Below are positions 1-4,765 of a stretch of DNA of 6,309 nt, piece by piece. The stretch is from Pseudomonadota bacterium (GTDB lineage Bacteria > Pseudomonadota > Alphaproteobacteria > Rhizobiales > Afifellaceae). A program made the translations under genes and the position numbers. How positions within the stretch are numbered: position 1 is the stretch's first letter; each line of letters starts with the position of its first letter. The notes under the pieces are model-generated. The model saw nothing but the letters and a program-made list of their open reading frames with translations. It was not told where the DNA came from and did not search any database. Where the stretch lies: the NCBI GenBank assembly GCA_023417735.1, contig JAEZEK010000326.1, positions 1 through 6,309 of the forward strand, in the 5' to 3' direction.

Positions 1-332
1 CGGAATTCGGGCGCGAACTCGCCGTGGACGGTCGAGACATGGACGCCCACCATCTCGAAGACGCGCCCGCGCATCACGGACATGACGCCGCCGCCGCCGT
101 CGGATCCGGAATGGTCGGTCCGCGCCCAGGGCGTCGCCTCAAAGCGGCCGGGCTCCCGGTCCGCCATCGGGACGCCGCCCGGGAGCTCGCGCTCGAGGAT
201 CTCGAACGCCGTGCAGATCTCGTCGCGCAGACGCTCGAACCAGCCCCGCGCCGCGGTCTTCTTTGCCTCCAGATCCTCGGGAGGCGCCATCGCATCGAGA
301 TCGGGACGATATCTTGCCAGTCTGTTCTGCAT
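1..332 (-). CDS. hemF: Aerobic coproporphyrinogen III oxidase, N-terminal part (cut by window edge)
   Basis: The enzyme uses O2 to decarboxylate two propionate side chains of coproporphyrinogen III, giving protoporphyrinogen IX in cytoplasmic heme synthesis. Only the first 110 residues are present; the family is about 300 residues long, so roughly two thirds lies beyond the left edge. The reading frame stays open to base 1. Recognition rests on the family signature at residues 66-106: TPW, then [23 protein letters not shown], and [12 protein letters not shown]. Residues 24-55 form the usual N-terminal helix with [10 protein letters not shown]. The chosen ATG at 332 has only a weak GGGACC directly before it. 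A second in-frame ATG at 290 (residue 15) also lacks a clear ribosome binding site, so the start is uncertain. The gene lies downstream of trmL on the same strand, with the oppositely oriented HdeD-like gene between them. Identity is seen directly from conserved motifs. Confidence 0.95.
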   Translation of the reverse strand, partial: MQNRLARYRPDLDAMAPPEDLEAKKTAARGWFERLRDEICTAFEILERELPGGVPMADREPGRFEATPWARTDHSGSDGGGGVMSVMRGRVFEMVGVHVSTVHGEFAPEF

Positions 333-398
333 GGTCCCGGGTTAATCCATCGCCGTCCCGCGGGAAAGACACCCTTCAGCAACGGCACCAACCGCGAT

Positions 399-416
399 TG
401 GCTCCGGCCGGAGCCA
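399..416. repeat. Perfect 18-bp palindrome between hemF and the HdeD-like gene
   Basis: The sequence TGGCTCCGGCCGGAGCCA is fully self-complementary, with 9-bp arms and no spacer. It lies 67 bp upstream of the hemF ATG and 50 bp upstream of the HdeD-like ATG, so it could act on either divergent gene. A perfect dyad of this size fits an operator for a dimeric regulator, or one unit of a dispersed palindromic repeat. It has no T-run and so does not look like an intrinsic terminator. The function is inference; only the symmetry is seen. Confidence 0.6.
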
Positions 417-424
417 CGGCTAGG

Positions 425-461
425 CTCCCCCTCTGCCAAGCGGGGCAGAGGGGGAGGGGAG
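425..461 (+). promoter_or_regulatory. 13-bp-stem hairpin overlapping the ribosome binding site of the HdeD-like gene
   Basis: Arms 425-437 (CTCCCCCTCTGCC) and 444-456 (GGCAGAGGGGGAG) pair perfectly around a six-base loop, AAGCGG. The purine-rich ribosome binding site (GGAGGGGAG, about 453-461) begins inside the right arm and ends 4 bases before the ATG at 466. If the transcript starts upstream of 425, the stem would cover part of the Shine-Dalgarno sequence and could limit translation. There is no run of T after the stem, so termination in the plus direction is unlikely. On the minus strand the element lies upstream of hemF. It may instead be a copy of a dispersed palindromic element that happens to provide the ribosome binding site. 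Pairing is seen; regulation is inferred. Confidence 0.55.
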
Positions 462-465
462 TGTC

Positions 466-1032
466 ATGGTCATGGCCAACGAGACGATGCCGTCGGGCGC
501 CCCGGCGCGCGCGCTGCGCTCGCGCTGGGGCTGGTTCGTCGCGCTCGGGCTGGTCTCTATCCTCGCCGGAATGATCGCGCTCGCGAGCGTGGTGACGGCG
601 ACGATCGCGAGCATCTTGCTGGTCGGCCTGATGATGATCGTTTCCGGAGTGTTCGAGGTGATCCACGGCTTCCAGATGAAGGACTGGAGCCGCTTCTTCC
701 TCTGGATCGTGATCGGCCTGCTCTATATCGCCGCGGGCTTCATCGCCTTCTCCAATCCGCTGCTGGCTTCCGCGGTGCTGACGCTGATGCTCGGCATCGG
801 CCTCATCACCGCCGGGATCGTGCGGATCGTGCTGGCCATGAACATGAAGAGCGGCTCGGCCTGGGGCTGGCTCGTCGCTTCGGGGATCATCACGCTGGTC
901 CTTGGCGCGATGATCGTGTTCGGGTGGCCTGCCACCAGCCTCTACGTGCTCGGCATCTTCCTGGGCTTCGACCTGATCAGCTCGGGCGCCGCCTGGCTCG
1001 CGATGGGACTGGCGCTTCGGAAGCTCGCCTGA
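466..1032 (+). CDS. HdeD-family (DUF308) six-helix inner-membrane protein
   Basis: The predicted protein has 188 residues, the usual size for the HdeD/DUF308 family. The founding member, E. coli HdeD, is linked to acid resistance at high cell density; the molecular activity of the family is not established. Six hydrophobic segments are visible at about 21-41, 45-66, 77-96, 100-125, 132-153 and 157-183. They are arranged as helix pairs with repeated G-rich motifs such as LGLVSILAGMIAL, IGLLYIAAGFIAF and SGIITLVLGAMIV, which is typical of this family. The short N-terminus (1-20) carries three Arg residues and probably faces the cytoplasm. The start at 466 is preceded by GGAGGGGAG; a second ATG at 472 (residue 3) is a near alternative. 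The gene stands alone on the plus strand, convergent with trmL, and its leader holds a strong hairpin. A stress role is inferred from the family only. Confidence 0.9.
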   Translation: MVMANETMPSGAPARALRSRWGWFVALGLVSILAGMIALASVVTATIASILLVGLMMIVSGVFEVIHGFQMKDWSRFFLWIVIGLLYIAAGFIAFSNPLLASAVLTLMLGIGLITAGIVRIVLAMNMKSGSAWGWLVASGIITLVLGAMIVFGWPATSLYVLGIFLGFDLISSGAAWLAMGLALRKLA

Positions 1033-1043
1033 CGCGCGCGTCA
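1030..1043. other. 14-bp palindrome holding both convergent stop codons
   Basis: TGACGCGCGCGTCA is perfectly self-complementary. Its left TGA (1030-1032) ends the HdeD-like gene, and the reverse complement of its right TCA (1041-1043) is the TGA that ends trmL, leaving only 8 bp between the two coding regions. It could fold as a 5-bp stem with a CGCG loop on either strand, but no T-run follows in either direction. It is at best a weak bidirectional end element and may be fortuitous. Confidence 0.5.
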
Positions 1044-1505
1044 CGGTCGCGGGAGGCCCCCGGCCTGGCGAAGCGCCTCGGCGACGGCTATCCCAGCCGC
1101 CACCGCGACGTTCAGCGAGCGGCTGCCCGCCGCGAGGGGGATGCGGAGCACCGCATCGGCACTTCGTTGGACCGGGAGAGGCAGACCGGCGCTCTCCCGG
1201 CCGAGGAGAAGCACGTCGGACGGGGCGAAGGCGAAATCGTGAAGCGCGACGCGGCCATGCGTGGAAAGCGCGACGAGCCGACGACCGGCCGCCGTGCGCC
1301 AGGCTTCGAACGCCCGCCAGTCCTTGTGCTCGCAGAGCGCCGCGCGATCGACATAGTCCATGCCCGCGCGCCGCATGTGCCGGTCGGACAGCATGAAGCC
1401 GCAGGGATGGACGATGTGGACGCTCACGCCGAAGCAGGCGCCGATCCGCAGGATGGCGCCGGCGTTCTGCGGAATGTCGGGCTCGAACAGGGCGCAGGCG
1501 ACCAT
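1041..1505 (-). CDS. trmL: tRNA (cytidine(34)-2'-O)-methyltransferase, SPOUT family
   Basis: TrmL transfers a methyl group from S-adenosylmethionine to the 2'-OH of the wobble nucleotide (C34 or modified U34) of leucine tRNAs in the cytoplasm. The 154-residue length matches the family (E. coli TrmL has 157). Visible signatures are FEPDIPQNAGAILR near the N-terminus, HPCGFMLSDRHMRRAGMDYVD (33-53, in two parts: the PxGF motif, then RRAGMDY), the SPOUT knot motif LLLGRESAGLP (99-109), and the C-terminal knot IPL...RSLNVAVAAGIAVAEALRQ, in which SLN (130-132) is characteristic. The knot motif reads GRESAGLP where many homologues have GPETRGLP. The ATG at 1505 is preceded by AAGAGGA at 1511-1517; the frame is open further upstream but no family sequence lies there. 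From memory, trmL and hemF are neighbours in Rhizobiales genomes; here the HdeD-like gene separates them. Confidence 0.94.
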   Translation of the reverse strand: MVACALFEPDIPQNAGAILRIGACFGVSVHIVHPCGFMLSDRHMRRAGMDYVDRAALCEHKDWRAFEAWRTAAGRRLVALSTHGRVALHDFAFAPSDVLLLGRESAGLPLPVQRSADAVLRIPLAAGSRSLNVAVAAGIAVAEALRQAGGLPRP

Positions 1506-1564
1506 CGGGATCCTCTTGCTTCGACGAGCACGCGTACGCCCTTGCAGAACCGAGGGCGGCGGCA

Positions 1565-1615
1565 GCCGGCCAGGGAGAATACGTGCCGGCGGAAGCCGGC
1601 GGTTGCGCCCGGCAC
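1565..1615. promoter_or_regulatory. Cluster of GCCGGC palindromes in the trmL-bicupin divergent region
   Basis: GCCGGC occurs at 1565, 1585 and 1595; the last two are extended to GCCGGCGG and lie 10 bp apart, and the first lies 20 bp earlier. A longer inverted repeat pairs GTGCCGG (1583-1589) with CCGGCAC (1609-1615). The spacing equals whole helical turns, which would suit a regulator binding one face of the DNA between the two divergent genes. GC-rich hexamers are common in such a genome, so chance is a real alternative. Apart from this cluster, the 162 bp from 1506 to 1667 hold only the trmL and bicupin ribosome binding sites and one weak promoter-like pair. Confidence 0.3.
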
Positions 1616-1631
1616 TGGGGCGCACGACAAT
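1603..1631 (+). promoter_or_regulatory. Weak sigma-70-like promoter candidate for the bicupin gene
   Basis: TTGCGC at 1603-1608 and GACAAT at 1626-1631 are separated by 17 bp and lie 36 bp before the bicupin ATG. The matches to TTGACA (3 of 6) and TATAAT (4 of 6) are poor. The -35-like box lies inside the inverted-repeat cluster, so a protein bound there would block it. It is listed only because no better candidate is visible in this gap. Confidence 0.2.
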
Positions 1632-1667
1632 GCGGGTTTGACGAACGAATGGCGACGGGAGGAGCGA

Positions 1668-2510
1668 ATGGCAATCCAGTTCAGCGCAGGGACGGTCGAT
1701 GAGGAGCCCGTGGGGCCGGGGATCGCGCGTCGGCGCCTGCTCGATTCGGACGGGGTTCCGGGCACGCGGGTGCTGCTCGATCTGCTCACGCTCGAGGCAG
1801 GTGCGGCTCTGCCGCTCGACGTCGCCACCGACAGCCTCGCCTGGTTCCAGCTCCTGGAGGGAGCGGTCCGGTTTTCCGGGGACGGCATTCGCGGCGAACA
1901 GGACCTCACCGCCGACCACGCCGCTTTCCTGCCGCCGGGCTTCCGCGGGCGGATCGTAAGCGCGGACGGCGCATCGCTGATCCGGGCCGAGGCTCCCGAA
2001 GCGGCCGAGCTCGATCCCGATCTGACCGCCAATCCGCCGAAGCTGCGGGTGATCGACTGGACGCGGGAGCCGGTGCTCGATTCCGAGCACGACGCCCGCA
2101 AGCGCATCTACCTGGCGACGCCGAAGCTTTTCGGCACGCACGCCATCAAGGGCGAGATGATCATCTACCCGCCCGGCACGAGCGGCGCCAACCATCACCA
2201 TGTCGGTGCGGACCACTTCATGTTCTTCCTGAAGGGGAGCGGCACGGCCTATGCGAACGAGGTGCCGTTCCGCGTGAAGAAGGGCGACCTCGTCTACTAC
2301 CCGGATCTGGAGCGGCACTATCTGACCGCCGACCCGGATTGCGAGATGAGCTTCGTGGAGTTCTTCGCGCCGGGCACGTTCCAGACGATCTGGGTCAACC
2401 CGGCCGAGGTCTGCACCTGGAACCCCACGGGGCGCGACATCCGGGGCAATGGCGGCGTACGCGAGATCGCCAGGCACGGCGGCGAGGCTGCGACGCCCGC
2501 CGACGTCTGA
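1668..2510 (+). CDS. Bicupin protein with a His-rich C-terminal metal site, function unknown
   Basis: The 280-residue protein contains two cupin barrels. The N-terminal barrel (about 36-107) keeps the fold pattern (LLEGAVRF, then LPPGF) but has no histidines in the metal positions, so it is probably structural. The C-terminal barrel (about 160-234) has motif 1 around 176-190, with HHH at 176-178 and DH at 182-183 before LKG, and motif 2 GDLVYYPDLERH, ending in His217. Aligned on the classic HxHx4Ex6G pattern, the Glu position holds His183, giving a possible four-His site (176, 178, 183, 217). The conserved tail 238-266 (FQTIWVNPAEVCTWNP, then GRDIRG) is not part of the core cupin fold and should mark its subfamily. 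Bicupins include dioxygenases, decarboxylases, isomerases and aminohydrolases; I cannot choose among them. The start at 1668 follows GGAGGAG at 1658-1664. The gene is alone on its strand, divergent from trmL and convergent with the DUF502 gene. Confidence 0.88.
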   Translation: MAIQFSAGTVDEEPVGPGIARRRLLDSDGVPGTRVLLDLLTLEAGAALPLDVATDSLAWFQLLEGAVRFSGDGIRGEQDLTADHAAFLPPGFRGRIVSADGASLIRAEAPEAAELDPDLTANPPKLRVIDWTREPVLDSEHDARKRIYLATPKLFGTHAIKGEMIIYPPGTSGANHHHVGADHFMFFLKGSGTAYANEVPFRVKKGDLVYYPDLERHYLTADPDCEMSFVEFFAPGTFQTIWVNPAEVCTWNPTGRDIRGNGGVREIARHGGEAATPADV

Positions 2511-2550
2511 CGGCGACGCATCGGCCCCGCTGCCTGCGCGGTGAAAGGCA

Positions 2551-3246
2551 TCACGCCTGAGCCGCGGGCGGGGCCGCGCCGGGCAAGTCCGGCGGGCGGC
2601 GGCCGGTCGGCCGTATCGGGATCGCGTCGGGCAAAAGCGCGCCGCCCGAGACGATGAACGCCATGGCGTCGTTGGTCGTCCAGTCGAGCCAGACGATGCG
2701 GGACGTCGGGACGATCTCGACGTAGCCGGAGGTCGGGTTGGGGGTCGTGGGGACATAGACGGCGGCCAGTTCCTCGCCGGTATCGGCGGCGTGGAAGACG
2801 CGTGTCACGAAGCCGACGGCGCGCATCTCGGGGGTCGGGAACTCGATGAGGACGATCCGCTGCGCCTGTTGCCCGCCGGCTCCGCCCTGCACCGAATCCA
2901 CGAGCGTCCTGGTGGCGCCGTAGATCGTCTTTACGAAGGGCGTGCTCTCCATGATGCGGTGGACCAGGCGGAAGAGGCGCCGCCCGATGACGGCGTTCGT
3001 CGCGGCGCCGAGCAGATAGAGCATGAGGAAGACGACCACGAGGGCGAGCGCCGACTGGAACCAGGGATCGACGAGAAGGTCCGCGATCTCCGGATAGTTC
3101 GGCCTCACGCCTCGCGCCAGGGTGGACACGAAGGGCCGCCCGATCCAGACGAGCAGATTGAGGAAGAACCAGACGAGCCAGAGGATCACCCAAATCGGTA
3201 TGATGGCGAGCAGGCCCGCCAGGATGTTTCTCCGAATCCGGTCCAA
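2551..3246 (-). CDS. DUF502-family membrane protein, TTG start
   Basis: The 231-residue protein fits the DUF502 family, whose function is unknown. The N-terminus (residues 1-8) is basic and is followed by a long hydrophobic helix at about 9-36 and a second at 62-83. The remainder is a soluble domain with the family's conserved stretches: STPFVKTIYGATR (101-113), FPTPEMRAVGFVT (136-148) and VYVPTTPNPTSGYVEIVP (163-180). The Pro-rich tail 212-229 is probably disordered. No ATG or GTG is suitable; the frame is closed by TAA at 3265-3267, and the TTG at 3246 is the only start that keeps the first helix. It has a good ribosome binding site. It is the last gene of a minus-strand operon, 42 bp after the isomerase, and ends 40 bp from the convergent bicupin gene. 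That 40-bp gap shows no clear terminator. Confidence 0.92.
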   Translation of the reverse strand: MDRIRRNILAGLLAIIPIWVILWLVWFFLNLLVWIGRPFVSTLARGVRPNYPEIADLLVDPWFQSALALVVVFLMLYLLGAATNAVIGRRLFRLVHRIMESTPFVKTIYGATRTLVDSVQGGAGGQQAQRIVLIEFPTPEMRAVGFVTRVFHAADTGEELAAVYVPTTPNPTSGYVEIVPTSRIVWLDWTTNDAMAFIVSGGALLPDAIPIRPTGRRPPDLPGAAPPAAQA

Positions 3247-3257
3247 GACCTCTCCCC
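3247..3257 (-). promoter_or_regulatory. Ribosome binding site supporting the TTG start of the DUF502 gene
   Basis: Read on the minus strand, GGGGAGAGG is followed by TC and then TTG. The GGAG core lies 5 bases before the TTG. Because no other start codon lies between the upstream in-frame stop and the first membrane helix, this site decides the start. Confidence 0.6.
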
Positions 3258-3288
3258 GCTTCGGTTAGCCGGCACCGACCCCGCCACT

Positions 3289-3999
3289 CTAGACCGAGAT
3301 CGTTCCCGATGCGTCACGCCCCGGGCCGAGGAGCCTGTCGTAGTCGCCGACGAGGATGCGCTCGGGCGGCTCGTCCTCCTCGATCTCGGGGAAACGGCCG
3401 ACGGGATCGCGGAAGACGTTGTCTGCGAGGTCGTCGTTGACGGTCGAGACCTCGCCGACGAGCACGTCACCGAGCTCGCCGCGGAAGGCGTGCCAGATGC
3501 CCGGCGTCAGCGTCACGCTCTCGCCGGGATGGAGGCGGAGGCGTGCGCCGGGGCCGAGCCGGCGCTCGCGCCCGTCGCACTCGACGCGCACGGAGCCCAT
3601 CGGCTCGATGGCTCCATCGGGCCCGGAGGCGAAGAGGTCGAGGGCGAGGATCGCGCCGCCGCGGTTGATGATGTCCTCAGTCTTCCGGAGGTGCCGGTGC
3701 ATCGGGCAGGTCTGGCCGCGGCGGACCACCATCACCTTCTCGCAATAGGACCGCTGCCCCGGCCCCTCGGCGTCGCCGTTGCGCATCGTGAAGAGCACGA
3801 GCCCGGTCTGGCGGAAGGCGCCGGAGCCGAAGTCGGTCACGTCCCAGCCGAGCCTCGCCGCGATCAGCCCGCCGATCTCGGCCCGCACCGCCGCAAAATC
3901 CTCCGGATGCCAGTCGGCGAAGGGCGGCAGCGCGAAATCGTGGCGGGCGATGAAGCGCCGCGCGTCGCGGATGATGGCGTTGACGTCGGAGCGCCTCAT
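3289..3999 (-). CDS. D-lyxose ketol-isomerase / D-lyxose-D-mannose family sugar isomerase (cupin)
   Basis: Family members interconvert aldoses and ketoses (D-lyxose with D-xylulose, often D-mannose with D-fructose) using a divalent metal, usually Mn2+, in a single cupin barrel in the cytoplasm. The length of 236 residues is close to that of characterised enzymes. The N-terminal MRRSDVNAIIRDARRF and LPPFADW, then GWDVTDFGSG (51-60) and LVLFTMRNG (67-75), are hallmarks of the family. The metal ligands are visible as His101, His103 and Glu108 in PMHRHLRKTEDIINRGG, with the fourth, His170, in TPGIWHAF. The C-terminal signature GEVSTVNDDLADN, then PVGRFPEIEEDEPP (199-212), is complete. The ATG at 3999 is preceded by AGGA, which overlaps the TAG stop of the deacetylase gene, suggesting translational coupling. 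The family call is firm; the natural substrate is inferred and could be a modified sugar, given the neighbouring deacetylase. Confidence 0.93.
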   Translation of the reverse strand: MRRSDVNAIIRDARRFIARHDFALPPFADWHPEDFAAVRAEIGGLIAARLGWDVTDFGSGAFRQTGLVLFTMRNGDAEGPGQRSYCEKVMVVRRGQTCPMHRHLRKTEDIINRGGAILALDLFASGPDGAIEPMGSVRVECDGRERRLGPGARLRLHPGESVTLTPGIWHAFRGELGDVLVGEVSTVNDDLADNVFRDPVGRFPEIEEDEPPERILVGDYDRLLGPGRDASGTISV

Positions 4000-4008
4000 C
4001 CCGTTTTC

Positions 4009-4689
4009 CTAGATGCGGCCGCCGAACGGCCGCACAAGCGGGGCAGGCGGCAGCAGGTCGCGAATGTCGCCGAACGGGAACCGGCTCTCGAAGCGAAAGG
4101 CCTCGGCGCGGGCGTCCGGCCCGGCATTGCACTGCAGGGCGCGAAGCCGGTTCAGGGTATCCGCCGCCGTCACGAAACGCTCCGGGTCCTGCGAGGCATG
4201 GCACCGGATGGCAGCGCGCTTCGTCTCCATGCCGGCCGTGACGTCGACGTAGTGGGTCGGCTGGAAACCGACGCCTGCCATCGTGTCGGCGTGGAGGAGG
4301 GGGACATCGAAGCCGGCGGCCGCCGCAAGTGCCGCAGCGAGCGCGCGGTGGTCGGCGTGGTAGTCGTTCGGCGCATGGGTGACGATCAAATCGGGGCGCA
4401 GCGCGTCGATCACGGCGGTGAGCAGCGCCGGAAGGCGCAGTTCCGCGGAAAGGCCCCCGTCCTGCAGGCCGAGGAAACGGGGCGTCACGCCGAGGATGGC
4501 GCCGGAGCGCTGCGCCTCGTCGCGCCGGCGGGCGGCAAGCGCGTCCGGTGCGCCCGCGCCGCCCCGCGCCCCGTCGGTGGCGATCACCCAGCCCACTTCG
4601 TCCCCGCGCGCCTGCGCAGCGAGCAGGAGCCCGAAGAAATAAATCTCGACATCGTCGGGATGGGCGCCGAAGCCGATGATGCGCATCAT
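4009..4689 (-). CDS. PIG-L/LmbE-family deacetylase
   Basis: The family are zinc-dependent enzymes that usually remove acetyl groups from N-acetylglucosamine-like sugars, glycolipids or related thiols. The 226-residue protein (numbering here starts at the second Met, giving 225) has the family fold. AHPDD lies at residues 8-12 (zinc ligands His9 and Asp12, catalytic Asp11), TDGARGG at 38-44, and PNDYHADHR at 106-114, with His113 as third ligand. FLGLQDGGL (71-79) is also typical. The segment after AHPDD reads VEIYFFGLLLA, where most homologues have a GGT motif. The start is uncertain: ATG at 4689 and 4686 follow a weak GGGACC, and an ATG at 4716 would add nine residues (numbered from 4689) without a better ribosome binding site. 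It is the first gene of an operon with the isomerase (9-bp gap) and the DUF502 gene, and is divergent from the metal ATPase. The substrate is unknown. Confidence 0.9.
   Translation of the reverse strand: MMRIIGFGAHPDDVEIYFFGLLLAAQARGDEVGWVIATDGARGGAGAPDALAARRRDEAQRSGAILGVTPRFLGLQDGGLSAELRLPALLTAVIDALRPDLIVTHAPNDYHADHRALAAALAAAAGFDVPLLHADTMAGVGFQPTHYVDVTAGMETKRAAIRCHASQDPERFVTAADTLNRLRALQCNAGPDARAEAFRFESRFPFGDIRDLLPPAPLVRPFGGRI
4014..4034 (-). other. Hairpin at the deacetylase-isomerase junction
   Basis: TGCGGCCG (4014-4021) pairs perfectly with CGGCCGCA (4027-4034) around a five-base loop. It lies in the last codons of the deacetylase gene, 14 bases before the isomerase ATG. The downstream sequence has no T-run, so it is not an intrinsic terminator. 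It could affect coupling or mRNA stability within the operon, but it also simply encodes the Arg-Pro-Phe-Gly-Gly-Arg tail. Confidence 0.35.
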
Positions 4690-4765
4690 GGTCCCATGGG
4701 CGAGAGAGGGATTCATAGGGCTGCATCCCGGGCTTCGCCAGATGGTTGCGGCATGACCGGATGGG

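Noticed and set aside
425..456. Intrinsic terminator
   Set aside because: The stem is strong but no T-run follows on either strand; on the plus strand it leads into a purine-rich ribosome binding site.
24..1667. Long open frame on the plus strand upstream of, and in frame with, the bicupin
   Set aside because: It crosses hemF, the HdeD-like gene and trmL in wrong frames, has Arg/Gly/Ala-rich low-complexity composition, and no family motif. Only the part from 1668 is real.
2511..2550. Terminator between the convergent bicupin and DUF502 genes
   Set aside because: Only a 4-bp inverted repeat (AGGC/GCCT) is visible near 2546-2558 and there is no T-run.
1506..2756. Minus-strand open frame extending upstream of trmL through the bicupin
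   Set aside because: TrmL is complete from 1505 with a good ribosome binding site; the extension is the antisense of the bicupin and lacks recognisable sequence.
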